From Paucibacter sp. TC2R-5 (GTDB taxonomy: Bacteria; Pseudomonadota; Gammaproteobacteria; Burkholderiales; Burkholderiaceae_C), in NCBI RefSeq assembly GCF_025717605.1, contig NZ_JAJIRQ010000004.1:8804-72803 (forward strand): DNA of 64,000 nucleotides, read 5' to 3'. Below the pieces are notes generated by a model that saw only the letters and a program-made list of their open reading frames with translations, was not told where the DNA came from and ran no database searches. Made by a program: the position numbers and the translations under genes. This document shows, piece by piece, positions 7,535 through 16,660 of this stretch (position 1 is its first letter; each line of letters opens with the position of its first letter).

Positions 7535-9613
7535 ATGTCCGCCAAACCCGCCACCACGCTCAATCCCGCCCAGCTCGAAGCCGTCCACCATCTGGACGGC
7601 CCCTGCCTGGTGATTGCCGGTGCGGGCTCGGGCAAGACCAGCGTGATCACGCAAAAAATTGCGCGCCTGCTGCAAGCCGGTTACGCGGCCAAGCATATCG
7701 GCGCCATCACCTTCACCAACAAGGCCGCGCAGGAAATGCGCGAGCGGGCCAAGAGCCTGATCGGCGCGCGCGCCGCCAAGGACCTGGGTATCTCGACCTT
7801 TCACAGCTTGGGCGTGCGCATCCTGCGCCGCGAGGGGCCGCTGGTCGGGCTGAAGGAGCAGTTCTCGATTCTCGACAGCGATGATGTGCAGGGCGTGCTG
7901 CGCGACGCCGGCGGCACCTTGGACGCCAACCAGGCCAAGGCCTATCAGTGGACGATCTCGGGCTGGAAGAACCAGGGCTTGACGGCCAAACAGGCGCTGG
8001 CCATGGCCAAGGACGAACATGAGCGCGCCGCTGCCATCGTGATGGAGCGTTATCAAGAGCGGCTGGCGGCTTATCAGGCGGTTGACTTTGATGACCTGAT
8101 CAGCCTGCCGCTGCGGCTCTTGAACGAACACGCCGAGGCGCGCGGCCGCTGGCAAGATCAGCTGCGCTACATCCTGGTGGACGAGTACCAGGACACCAAC
8201 GCCGTGCAGTACGACTTGCTCAGGGCGCTGGTCGGCCCGCGCGCGATGTTCACGGCCGTCGGTGACGACGACCAGAGCATTTACGGCTGGCGCGGTGCCA
8301 CGATCGAGAACCTCAAGCGTCTGCCGGTCGACTACCCTCGCTTGAAGGTGATCCCGCTGGAGCAGAACTACCGCTCGACCGGCGCCATCCTGCGCGCCGC
8401 CAACAACGTCATTGCGGTCAACCCGAAGATATTCGAGAAAAAGCTGTGGAGCGAGTTCGGCGATGGGGACCCGGTTTCGCTGGTCGAGTCAGACGGCGAG
8501 GAGCATGAGGCCGAGCGCGCGGTGCAGCGCATCCAGGCCTTGCGCGCGGAGGGCAAGGCGCAGCACTTTGCTGACTTCGCCATTCTTTACCGCGCCAACC
8601 ACCAGGCCCGCAGCTTCGAGAAAGCGCTGCGCAAGGCCGAGATCCCCTACAAGGTCTCGGGTGGTCAGAGCTTCTTCGACAAGAGCGAGATCAAGGATCT
8701 CTGCGCCTGGTTGCGCCTGCTGGTCAACCAGGATGATGACCCGGCTTTCTTGCGCGCCATCACCACGCCCAAGCGCGGCATCGGCCACCAGACCCTGGGC
8801 TCGCTGAGCCAGTTCGCGGGGCGCTGGAAGAGCAGCATGTTCGAGGCGCTGTTTGCCGAGTCGCTGGGCGAAGTGATGAGTGCCAAGGCGCTGGGCTCGC
8901 TGCATGAGTTCGGCCGCTACATCACCGATCTGGAGTTCCGCGCCAAGCACACCGAGGGCAGCGAGCCGGCCAAGGCCTTGCTGCTGGAATGGGTCAAGGA
9001 CATCGGCTACGAAGAACATCTGCTGGGCAGCGAGGACAACGAGAACGTCGCAATCGCGCGCTGGAACAATGTGCTCGACTTCATCGATTGGGTGGCCAAG
9101 CGCTGTGGCGGCCAAGTGACGCAGGACGGCGGCGCCACCGTCGAGAGCGAAAAGCAAACCGTGCTGCAGGTCGCGCAGACCATCAGCGTCATCATCTCCT
9201 TGGCCGAGCGCAATGAAGAGCAAGACCAAGTCACGCTGACGACGCTGCACGCGTCCAAGGGGCTGGAGTGGCCACATGTCTTTCTGGCCAGCGTCAACGA
9301 GGGGCTCTTGCCCTTCAAGGCCGACGATGAAGAAATGACCGCGCAGCGCTTGGAGGAAGAGCGCCGGCTGATGTATGTGGGCATCACGCGGGCGCGCAGC
9401 ACGCTGGCTGTGGGCACGCTGCGCCGGCGCAAGAAGTCGCGCGAGACGGTGATGGGCATACCGAGTCGTTTCATCACCGAGATGCGCTTGAATGAAGGCA
9501 GCACCAAGGAAGACCCGCGTGAGAAGCTCAAGCGGCTGCGGGAATCCTTTGCCGCCAAGGGTGCGGCCTCAAACGCGGCGCAGGCGGCCGAAGGCAAGAC
9601 GGGGCCGAATTAA
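7535..9613 (+). CDS. rep: ATP-dependent DNA helicase Rep (superfamily 1)
   Basis: A 692-residue SF1A helicase, close in length to E. coli Rep. Motifs seen in order: GAGSGKT (Walker A, near residue 30), FTNKAAQEM, STFHSLG, VDEYQDTN (Walker B), GDDDQSIYGWRGA, LEQNYRST, and in the second half LYRANHQAR, TLHASKGLEW and MYVGITRAR. Rep moves 3' to 5' on single strands and helps replication forks pass bound proteins. The open frame extends about 300 codons upstream but runs antisense through the PhoD gene, so I place the start at the ATG at 7535, which gives the Rep-like N-terminus. No strong ribosome binding site precedes it. The C-terminal tail is lysine- and alanine-rich. Confidence 0.95.
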   Translation: MSAKPATTLNPAQLEAVHHLDGPCLVIAGAGSGKTSVITQKIARLLQAGYAAKHIGAITFTNKAAQEMRERAKSLIGARAAKDLGISTFHSLGVRILRREGPLVGLKEQFSILDSDDVQGVLRDAGGTLDANQAKAYQWTISGWKNQGLTAKQALAMAKDEHERAAAIVMERYQERLAAYQAVDFDDLISLPLRLLNEHAEARGRWQDQLRYILVDEYQDTNAVQYDLLRALVGPRAMFTAVGDDDQSIYGWRGATIENLKRLPVDYPRLKVIPLEQNYRSTGAILRAANNVIAVNPKIFEKKLWSEFGDGDPVSLVESDGEEHEAERAVQRIQALRAEGKAQHFADFAILYRANHQARSFEKALRKAEIPYKVSGGQSFFDKSEIKDLCAWLRLLVNQDDDPAFLRAITTPKRGIGHQTLGSLSQFAGRWKSSMFEALFAESLGEVMSAKALGSLHEFGRYITDLEFRAKHTEGSEPAKALLLEWVKDIGYEEHLLGSEDNENVAIARWNNVLDFIDWVAKRCGGQVTQDGGATVESEKQTVLQVAQTISVIISLAERNEEQDQVTLTTLHASKGLEWPHVFLASVNEGLLPFKADDEEMTAQRLEEERRLMYVGITRARSTLAVGTLRRRKKSRETVMGIPSRFITEMRLNEGSTKEDPREKLKRLRESFAAKGAASNAAQAAEGKTGPN

Positions 9614-9768
9614 ACGCGGTCTTGCAGCGCAATGCCTGCATGGCTTGACGGCATAGCGGAAACAGGGTCAAGTCTTGCCCTCAGACTTCGTCCGTCCGTG
9701 CTTGGTGGTTTTTCCAGATCCTCAAGCTTGTCCTTCATGCCCGCAGATCGCAATCGACCGCAGCCGTT

Positions 9769-12066
9769 TTGACTTCGCCTATTGCCACCCCGAGCCATCG
9801 CCTCGCCTCTGTTTTAGCCTCGCTGCATGCCTTGTTGGGCGGTGCGGTGGGTGCGGTCGTAAGCCTGGCCATTGTGTTGACGCTGGGCGTGCTGGCGCTG
9901 GCGCCCATGGGCAGCCGAGCGGCTTTGATAGGTGTTCCCGCGGCCTTTGCCTGCGTGATCGTCGGCGCCGGGATTTTCTCCATTTGCAGCCGCAGTCGCA
10001 TGGCGGCCGGTGGCCCCAGCTCTCCAACGGCCCTGATCATTGCCTTCTTGCTCAGCCAAGTCTTGCGCCAAGAGCAGGCCAGCGGTGGCGCGCTGGCGCT
10101 GACGCTGGTGTTGGCGGTCTTGAGTGCGGCGGTCATGGTCATGGGCCTGTTGCAAATGCTGATGGCGGCCATGAAGCTCGGGCGTCTCGCACGCTTTGTC
10201 CCGCAGCCGGTCTTGGCCGGGTTTATGAATGGGGTTGCCTTGCTGGTGCTGCTGGCCCAAGTGCCGGCCTTGCTGGCTGTGGCGCCCGAGCTGTGGCCGG
10301 GCCAAGGCTGGCGAGCGTTACAGCAAGCGCATGGCGGTGCCCTGGCTCTGGGCCTGGGGACGGCCGGGCTGGTTTGGCTGCTGGCTTGGCGGGCGCCGCG
10401 CTGGCCGGCGGCCTTGGCAGGCATGCTGCTGGGGCTCTTGGGCTTTCATCTGGCCAGCGCTACTTGGCCCGCGCTTGACCTCGGCGCCACGCTTGGTGCC
10501 TTGGAAGCCGAGCAATTTTTGTCGGGCTTGTTCGCCGTTTGGGCCGAGCCCGTGGCAACCCTGTCCTTGCTGGCCCCGCATGCCCGGGCCATAGGCCTAA
10601 CGGCTATTTTGCTGGCCATGGTCGGCAGCCTGGAGTCTTTGCTGAATCTGCGCGCTGCTGATCAGCGCAGCGGCGAACAAAGTGATGAAAACCGCGAACT
10701 TTGGGCCTTGGGCCTGGCCAATATCGGTGGCGGCTTGTTTTGTGCTTTGCCAGTGACGCGTTCCCGAAGCCGAGCCATGGCCATCGAGATGGCCGGCGGG
10801 CGCGGCGGCCTTGGCGCCATCGGAGCTGTGCTTTGTTCGGCCTTGTTGGTCGGCTTTGCGGGAGATTGCTTGGCCTATTTGCCGCGTGCCGTCTTGGCTG
10901 GTGTGATGCTGACCGTCGCCTTCAGCCTCGTGGATCGCCGTTCGATCCAGCAGTTGTTGCAGCAGTTGTTGCAACAGCTGGGCCGGCCGAATAGCCCACA
11001 CAGCCCGAGCAACTCGGATGGCAGAGCCAGACGGGAAGGCCTGCTCACCATGAGTCTGGTCTGTCTGTTGACGCTGTGGCAAGGGCCGGGTGCGGGCGTG
11101 ATCTTGGGCTTGCTCTTGTCGATCTTGTTGTTCTTGCGTGGCCTGAACCGCAGCTTGGTGCGGGCTCGGTTTTCTGCGCAGCAGCGCCCCAGCCGGCGTG
11201 TTTATCCGCCGCAGGTGGAGCTGGCTTTGCGCGAGGCGCGGCCGCATATCTTGGTGGTGGAATGGGAGGGCGCGCTCTTTTTTGGCAATGCCGACCGTGT
11301 TCAAGATGAAGCCCGGCATGTGCCTGCCGACGCGCGCTGCTTGATCGTCGATTTGCAGCGTGTCTTGTCGATTGACGAGTCCGGTGCGATGGCCTTGCTG
11401 CAACTCCATGCCGCCTTGGCACGCAGAGCTTGTCGCCTGCTGCTGGCCGGGCTGGGGCCCAACAGCCCGCTGCGTAGCCAGCTGATGGACCATCTGCCCG
11501 AGGCCAAATCTGCCACTTCGGGCTTGATCTCAAACCAATGCCACCTGGATGTGGATCACGCGCTCGAAGCAGCCGAGCGGCAAGCCTTGCAGAAATGTCT
11601 TGGCTCGGGCCAAGTGCATGAATTGGGCGGCGCTGTGCCCCTGGCACAAAGCAGTCTCTTGCGAGACTTGTCCGCCGCGCAGCAGACCGTCGCCACGGTC
11701 TACCTGCAGCCGCTGAGTTTGAAGGCCGGCGAGCGCCTGTTCAGCGAGGGTGAGCTCGGTAATGGCGTCTATGTGCTAACGCGTGGTTCGATCAGTATTG
11801 TGAGCGGCAGCGGCCAGCGTTTCATGAGCTTTTCTGCCGGCACGATGTTGGGCGAGCTGGCCCTGCTGGACGGCCAAGGCCGCAGCGCCGACGCTGTGGC
11901 CGACCAAGATGCGGAGCTCTTTTTGCTGACGTCGCAAGCGCTGAGTGCCATGGCTGCCGCCGACCCTTTGCTGTGCAGCCAGCTCTACCGCAATATGGCG
12001 CTTCATCTGGCCACGCGCCTGCGGGTGGCGACCAGCGCTTGGCGCAGTGCGGCCGGGCTGCAATGA
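9769..12066 (+). CDS. SulP-type anion transporter fused to STAS and cyclic-nucleotide-binding domains
   Basis: A 765-residue fusion. Residues about 20-440 are a membrane domain of ten or more helices of the SulP type (residues such as VPQPVLAGFMNGVALLVLLAQ, read as two halves, and SLESLLNLRAAD). Residues about 480-590 form a STAS domain (LIVDLQRVLSIDESGAMALL). Residues about 635-760 are a cyclic-nucleotide-binding fold with the cradle motif GTMLGELALLDG followed by GRSADAVA. This suggests anion or dicarboxylate transport gated by a cytoplasmic sensor; ligand and substrate are unknown. The start is uncertain: TTG at 9769 gives a plausible N-terminus but has no clear ribosome binding site, and no in-frame ATG lies nearby. 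The classic first-helix motif of sulfate permeases is weak. Confidence 0.82.
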   Translation: MTSPIATPSHRLASVLASLHALLGGAVGAVVSLAIVLTLGVLALAPMGSRAALIGVPAAFACVIVGAGIFSICSRSRMAAGGPSSPTALIIAFLLSQVLRQEQASGGALALTLVLAVLSAAVMVMGLLQMLMAAMKLGRLARFVPQPVLAGFMNGVALLVLLAQVPALLAVAPELWPGQGWRALQQAHGGALALGLGTAGLVWLLAWRAPRWPAALAGMLLGLLGFHLASATWPALDLGATLGALEAEQFLSGLFAVWAEPVATLSLLAPHARAIGLTAILLAMVGSLESLLNLRAADQRSGEQSDENRELWALGLANIGGGLFCALPVTRSRSRAMAIEMAGGRGGLGAIGAVLCSALLVGFAGDCLAYLPRAVLAGVMLTVAFSLVDRRSIQQLLQQLLQQLGRPNSPHSPSNSDGRARREGLLTMSLVCLLTLWQGPGAGVILGLLLSILLFLRGLNRSLVRARFSAQQRPSRRVYPPQVELALREARPHILVVEWEGALFFGNADRVQDEARHVPADARCLIVDLQRVLSIDESGAMALLQLHAALARRACRLLLAGLGPNSPLRSQLMDHLPEAKSATSGLISNQCHLDVDHALEAAERQALQKCLGSGQVHELGGAVPLAQSSLLRDLSAAQQTVATVYLQPLSLKAGERLFSEGELGNGVYVLTRGSISIVSGSGQRFMSFSAGTMLGELALLDGQGRSADAVADQDAELFLLTSQALSAMAAADPLLCSQLYRNMALHLATRLRVATSAWRSAAGLQ

Positions 12067-12110
12067 CTTGCAAGCCTGCGATGATGATCGCTTTGCCGGA
12101 AACCCAATCT

Positions 12111-12596
12111 ATGACCAAGTCAACACTGGCCGTTCTGGCCTTGCTCCTATCGTTTGGCGCTGCGGCCGCCACTGCCAAGAAGCCTGCCAAAGCAGGCTCC
12201 GCCCCCGAAGCTTCGGCATCGGCGGCGTCCGCGCCGGCCGCGACTGCAGCGCAGGCCGTGACGACCGCCTCCGGCCTGCGCTTCGAGCCGCTTACCGTGG
12301 GCAAGGGGCCGCACCCGACGGCCACCGACAAGGTGCGCGTGCACTATGTAGGCCGCTTCCTGGACGGGCGTGAGTTTGACAGCTCGATCAAGCGCGGCGA
12401 GCCGGCCGAGTTCCCACTCAACCGTGTCATCAAATGCTGGACCGAGGGCGTGCAACTGATGCAGGTCGGTGGCAAGGCGCGCCTGCATTGCCCCTCAAGC
12501 ATCGCCTACGGCGAGCGCGGTGCGGGTGGCGGCGAGATCCCGCCGAACACGCCGCTGGTGTTCGAGGTGGAACTGTTGGCGATTGTGGGCAATTGA
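12111..12596 (+). CDS. Exported FKBP-type peptidyl-prolyl cis-trans isomerase
   Basis: A 161-residue protein with a signal peptide (MTKSTLAVLALLLSFGAAAA), an Ala/Ser/Pro-rich linker (residues 20-50) and one FKBP domain from about residue 52. Typical features are VRVHYVGRFLDGREFDSS, the VIKCWTEGVQLMQVGGK segment and IAYGERG...IPPNTPLVFEVELL at the end. It should speed proline isomerisation in the periplasm. The ATG at 12111 places the signal correctly; two ATG codons at 12081 and 12084 are in frame and would add ten residues. It follows the transporter gene by 44 bases and may share its transcript. A Cys occurs in VIKCW and another in RLHCPSS. Confidence 0.9.
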   Translation: MTKSTLAVLALLLSFGAAAATAKKPAKAGSAPEASASAASAPAATAAQAVTTASGLRFEPLTVGKGPHPTATDKVRVHYVGRFLDGREFDSSIKRGEPAEFPLNRVIKCWTEGVQLMQVGGKARLHCPSSIAYGERGAGGGEIPPNTPLVFEVELLAIVGN

Positions 12597-12611
12597 GAGC
12601 TAGCCCGCGTA

Positions 12612-12689
12612 GGCCCTGTAGCCAAAATGGATAGAACGTCGAAGCGAAGGAACGTCGTGCCCATCGGTGCTGTGGAGCAGCCGGGGCCG
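12612..12689 (+). other. tRNA-like remnant (possible decayed tRNA-Arg type sequence)
   Basis: GGCCCTG (12612-12618) can pair over seven bases with CGGGGCC (12682-12688), as an acceptor stem would, and the total length of 77-78 is that of a tRNA. GTAGC followed by TGGATAGA resembles the D-arm of arginine and lysine tRNAs. However, no clear anticodon stem is found, the T-loop TTCRA is absent and no CCA follows. I read this as a decayed tRNA or a chance similarity. It begins 15 bases after the FKBP gene. Confidence 0.2.
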
Positions 12690-12830
12690 ACCCCGTGAAA
12701 TATCCGGGCTAGCGCAAGGCGCGCCGCTCGCTGGCGCGTTGATGGCGCTTCAAAGGCCGTTCTGTGCCCAATGCGGGGGCATTGCTTGAGTGTGCGGGTT
12801 AGAAACTCCAAACCAAGAGACTGGCCGCGC

Positions 12831-13133
12831 TCAGGGCCGACGCCGCACAGTTTTCCTCTGTTCGAGGTTGATCCACCAAAGGCTGAGGCGCCAAGCCAGG
12901 GCCAAGCTGCCGGCCGCGACCGCAAAAACCCTCACCGCCGTTTGAAAATCCCTGATGAACCAGCTGATGCAGACCACGGCCAGTGATCCTGCGACAGCCA
13001 GCAGATAGGACATCAGAAGCACGAATCCATTGGCGCCATTGACGCCATTCCTGATGCCTCCAACTTCTATGGCGGTTGAACCAAAAGCCAAGATCAAGGC
13101 AAGGATCGCCCAAGCCCACCAAAGCCACTCCAT
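12831..13133 (-). CDS. Small hypothetical membrane protein
   Basis: A 100-residue protein with three hydrophobic segments: residues 2-22 (beginning MEWLWWAWAILAL), about 36-60 and about 70-88, ending in a basic tail (RKTVRRRP). The ATG at 13133 is the first residue of the first helix. No family is recognised. It stands alone on the minus strand among sequence with no other convincing gene. The hydrophobic pattern is too regular for chance, which is why I keep it, but the function is unknown. Confidence 0.55.
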   Translation of the reverse strand: MEWLWWAWAILALILAFGSTAIEVGGIRNGVNGANGFVLLMSYLLAVAGSLAVVCISWFIRDFQTAVRVFAVAAGSLALAWRLSLWWINLEQRKTVRRRP

Positions 13134-13704
13134 TTTTCAACCCTCGTTCATTTCTGCCTTTGAAGTCGTCATGACGGCCACCAGGCGATGAGCAACTGCT
13201 GCGTTGGGCGCAGACGACGGATGCGCAATTCAACTTTTCGTGCTCAGTGTGCCCGAGTTTGGCTCGAACATACGCTGCGCTCCTTTTCAGTACGGCCGAC
13301 ATTGCCTGAGCAAAACAGGGCGCAAACAAGGCGCCCTTGTTCAGCTGACGGCCTGGCAACTCAGCGCCCATAGCGGCCGGCCCCATCTTCGGCCTTGCGG
13401 TCGTCGACAGTGCGTTATGGAACTTTCTCGATCATTTGCAGCCGGCCGGAGGCGGCTTCACTCGAGCCAGGTCCAGCCGACCGCTCGCCTCTGATAGGGG
13501 CTGTTCGAGTCGGAGAGGCCGCCGCATGGCTCCAATCTCCAAGAGTCAGCATCTAAGGATGCACTCAACTCTTGTCGGTGGCCACCCCGACCCTCGGGCC
13601 CTTGACGACCCCTCGGCGTGCCTACAGGCACAATCCAGCTGATCGGGGCGATCCTGGCGTCAGGCCTGCTGGGAAGCCCGCCGTAAAAAAATGGAGCAGC
13701 ATCA
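13134..13704. other. Intergenic region with no convincing gene
   Basis: About 570 bases without a credible coding region. A GTTGGGC at 13202-13208 and TTTCAAC near 13135 vaguely resemble the ends of an attC site, but the arms pair poorly. The last 20 bases carry GGAG seven bases before the next gene's ATG, a good ribosome binding site. Confidence 0.5.
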
Positions 13705-14145
13705 ATGGCACTGACGAAGAAGGGCGAGTTCTGGTACGGGACGACGTCCGGCGACACCCAAGCCGAGCTGCGCAGCTATAGCGTTGCGAATCGCCATGAG
13801 GCCGTCCGGTTTGCCGCGTCAAAATGCGATTGCGGGTGCCGTACCTTCGCGTTGCAGACCGATGAAGAAGCCGGCGTGGCGATCCGCACCTGCACCGACT
13901 GCGGGCAGGAACACCTGATGGGCGACAGCGCGGACCACCTTGAACAAGCCGCGCCCGAAGCGCACGAGTGCGTGTGCGAGAACGAGGTGTTCGAGCTGAT
14001 GTCCGGCGTCTCCGTGTACGAGGGCACACATGACGTACGTTGGTACTACATCGCTTGCCGCTGTGTGGAATGCAATCTGGTCGGGGTCTTCGCAGACTGG
14101 AAGTGTGAAGCGGGTGATGCGGCGGCCTTCCTCGCCAAGGTATGA
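13705..14145 (+). CDS. Hypothetical Cys-rich protein, possible zinc-binding fold
   Basis: A 146-residue cytoplasmic protein of unknown function. Four Cys pairs are evenly spread: CDCGC (about residue 41), CTDCG (about 63), CVCE (about 89) and CRCVEC (about 119). This suggests one or two zinc ribbons or treble-clef knuckles. The middle is acidic and rich in Glu and Asp. GGAG sits seven bases before the ATG. There is no signal peptide or membrane segment. It stands apart from its neighbours, with a 66-base gap to the convergent cytochrome gene. I do not recognise the family. Confidence 0.65.
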   Translation: MALTKKGEFWYGTTSGDTQAELRSYSVANRHEAVRFAASKCDCGCRTFALQTDEEAGVAIRTCTDCGQEHLMGDSADHLEQAAPEAHECVCENEVFELMSGVSVYEGTHDVRWYYIACRCVECNLVGVFADWKCEAGDAAAFLAKV

Positions 14146-14211
14146 GCGGCCAAGGGCCGTCATGAAGTGGTCGGCGGACTTGGCTGTATCAATGACGGCT
14201 AGCGTGCCCAG

Positions 14212-16584
14212 CTATTCCCCTCTTTTTAGCCGTGCAATGAACTGCTCCAACTGCGCATCCGGAGCCCCAGGCCGGCGCATCTTCTCTGCCCATTGAATGG
14301 CCTGCGCACGCTGGCCGCCTTGCGCATAGAAGACCGCCAAGGCATAAGCCATGGATGGGTCGGCAGGCTCCAGCTTTTGCGCCGTCAGCAGCGCGCTTTC
14401 GGCCTGCTTGCGCTGGCCCAGGCCTTGATGGACCAGGCCCAAGTTGTAGTGCACTTTGGCGCGCTCGGGCAGCAGTTTGGCGGCGCGGGTCAGCGCTGTA
14501 GCCGCCTCGGGCATGCGCTTCTCTTCGGCCAAGAGCAGGCCCAAGGAATACTGCAGCTCACCGAGTGCAGGCATGCGCGTTAGACCTTCGACCAGCACGG
14601 CCTCGGCCTTGGCGTTGCGGCCGGTGGCGCTGTAGAGCTGGCTGAGGTTGGCGCGGGCCGGCGTGAAGTCGGGGTCTATCTTCAGCGCGGTCAGGTAATG
14701 CTGCTCGGCTAAATCGTTAGCGCCTTGGTTTTGCCGAATAACGGCCAAATTCAGTTGCGCGCCGGGCATGTCGAGCGAGACGTTTTGCGTGGCGATGTAC
14801 TCGGCCAAGGCGGCGTCGAAAGCCGGCTTCAGGCTGAAGCCTATCTCGTTGGCGGGCAAGCTGGACAAGCTGCGTGCGGCGGCGATGCGCACCGCCCGCA
14901 CTGGGTCGCTCAGCATCGGCCCCAGAGTGGCCAGGCGTTGGGCGGCGGGCGCGGCCTCCAGGCTGTCGGCGGAGGCGGCGCGCACTTCGGGGCTCTTGTC
15001 GCGGCTGGCGTCCATCTTGATGTCCAGCCCCACATCGGCGGCATAGCGCAACTCGGCCAGGGCGGTGGCACGCACGATGGACGGCTGGCTCAGGTTCGCG
15101 GCCAGCTCGATCAAGCCGGGTGTGGCCTCGGCCTTGCCGGCGCGCGCGGCTGAAAGGGTCTCGGCGAAATGGGGCCGCTGTGAACTCGATTTAGGCCCGT
15201 ACCACTTCAGCACCCAGTCGGCCGCCCATTGCGCCGGTTTGTCCGAATGGCATTGAGTACAGGCGTTAGGTGTGCCGAGCTTGACGCTGAGGTCGGGGCG
15301 CGGTATGCGCAGGCTGTGGTCGGGCCGCGCCTGTATCTGCATATAGTTGGTCGACGGCATATGGCAGGCCACGCATTGCGCGCCGGCCGAACCTTGCTTG
15401 TGGAAGTGATGGGCCGGGCCGTCGTACTCGCCGCTGGCACTGGCGAACTTCTGGTTCTGTGCCGGCTTCGGGCTCGCCGCCGGCGCATGGCATTGCAAGC
15501 ACAGCTGATTGCCCGGCAGTTTCACTTTGCCGGTATGGGCGTTGTGGCAGTTGATGCAGGTCACGCCCATCTGATGCATCTTGCTTTGTCGGAAGGAACC
15601 GTCGACAAAGACCTCGTCTTGCTGCTGGCCGTCGGCGTGGTACAGGCCGCTGGTGAGCAGTGTGGGCAAGACGTTATCCAGCAGCGGCTGGCCGGCGAAG
15701 GGCTTGCCGTCCAGCTCGGTGCGGCGGGCATGGCAGCTGACGCAAATTTCGCCCTGTTTGGCGCCGTCCTGAACCTTGGTGTCGACGTTGAGGCCGTAGT
15801 TGGCCACGCTGGTCGGCGCTTTGCCCGCGGCTTTCAGTGCCGCCCATTCCACATGCGACTTACCCGGCCCATGGCAGGCCTGGCAACTCACATTCGGCTC
15901 GCTCCAGCGCGAGGCGAACGTGTCGGTCTTGGCGTCGTAGTTCTTTTCAAAGTTGGTGGTATGGCAGCCAATGCACATGGTGTTGGCGGTCTGGTAGCGG
16001 CCGGTCCAGTGCAGCACGTCGCCGGCCGGTGCTTTCTCTTTGGGCAGCAGATGGAACCATTGCTTTTTAGGCGCATCCCAGGCGATCTGCAGCGGCTGCA
16101 GGCGCCCGCCGGGCATCTCGATCAGGTATTGCTGCAGCGGATCGTGGCCGAAGGCGTACTTGATCTCGAAGTCAGCCAACTTGCCGTCCGGCCCGTCCGT
16201 ATTGACGAAGAATTTACCCTCGCGCATGAAGAAACGGGTCTTGATGCCTTGGTGCTTGAACTCGGTGTTATTGAAGTCACCGCGCACTGACTCTGGGCTA
16301 GCCGCCGCCATCGCCTTGGCGTGATGCGAGCCCTCCCACTGCTTTGCTTGATCCGCATGGCAGCTCAGGCATTGTTTGTTGTCCACATAGGCGGCGTGGC
16401 CGACGGGCATGCTGGCGCCGGCAGCCGCAGTTTGCAACAACTGTGCCGGTGGGCTGTTGAGGGCGCTCAGCCACCACCACGCCGCGAGGCCCAGCATGCT
16501 CGCGAAGGCCATCATGCCGATGATCCAGGCTCGTTTGTGGGCGCGGGGTGGGGTGGTCGGGCTGGCTACGGTTTTCTTGCTCAT
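14212..16584 (-). CDS. Octaheme cytochrome c with C-terminal HEAT-like and TPR repeats
   Basis: A 790-residue protein anchored or exported by one N-terminal hydrophobic segment (residues 19-40). Eight CxxCH haem sites lie at residues 72, 204, 234, 281, 343, 362, 404 and 442. After about residue 500 come alanine-rich helical repeats of HEAT type, then TPR repeats from about 605 to 780 (for example LAEQHYLTALKIDPDFTPARA split by loops). The cytochrome half resembles the c554/NrfA-like multihaem group. Electron transfer in the periplasm is the likely role, with the repeats as a protein-docking surface. It lies downstream of the HAD phosphatase and sulfatase genes on the same strand, 76 bases after the HAD gene. 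A decayed copy of its N-terminus is at 19768-20088. Confidence 0.88.
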   Translation of the reverse strand: MSKKTVASPTTPPRAHKRAWIIGMMAFASMLGLAAWWWLSALNSPPAQLLQTAAAGASMPVGHAAYVDNKQCLSCHADQAKQWEGSHHAKAMAAASPESVRGDFNNTEFKHQGIKTRFFMREGKFFVNTDGPDGKLADFEIKYAFGHDPLQQYLIEMPGGRLQPLQIAWDAPKKQWFHLLPKEKAPAGDVLHWTGRYQTANTMCIGCHTTNFEKNYDAKTDTFASRWSEPNVSCQACHGPGKSHVEWAALKAAGKAPTSVANYGLNVDTKVQDGAKQGEICVSCHARRTELDGKPFAGQPLLDNVLPTLLTSGLYHADGQQQDEVFVDGSFRQSKMHQMGVTCINCHNAHTGKVKLPGNQLCLQCHAPAASPKPAQNQKFASASGEYDGPAHHFHKQGSAGAQCVACHMPSTNYMQIQARPDHSLRIPRPDLSVKLGTPNACTQCHSDKPAQWAADWVLKWYGPKSSSQRPHFAETLSAARAGKAEATPGLIELAANLSQPSIVRATALAELRYAADVGLDIKMDASRDKSPEVRAASADSLEAAPAAQRLATLGPMLSDPVRAVRIAAARSLSSLPANEIGFSLKPAFDAALAEYIATQNVSLDMPGAQLNLAVIRQNQGANDLAEQHYLTALKIDPDFTPARANLSQLYSATGRNAKAEAVLVEGLTRMPALGELQYSLGLLLAEEKRMPEAATALTRAAKLLPERAKVHYNLGLVHQGLGQRKQAESALLTAQKLEPADPSMAYALAVFYAQGGQRAQAIQWAEKMRRPGAPDAQLEQFIARLKRGE

Positions 16585-16660
16585 CTTCTTCTATCGATCA
16601 AACGCCAGCTTCGATTCAAAGCTGGGTGCAGCGCGCACTGTACCCAGCTTTGGCAAGGGA

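Noticed and set aside
13135-13208. A possible attC-like site upstream of the small membrane protein gene (GTTGGGC at one end, TTTCAAC at the other).
   Set aside because: The core boxes fit partly and the gene start is close by, but the arms pair poorly and no second site follows the gene.
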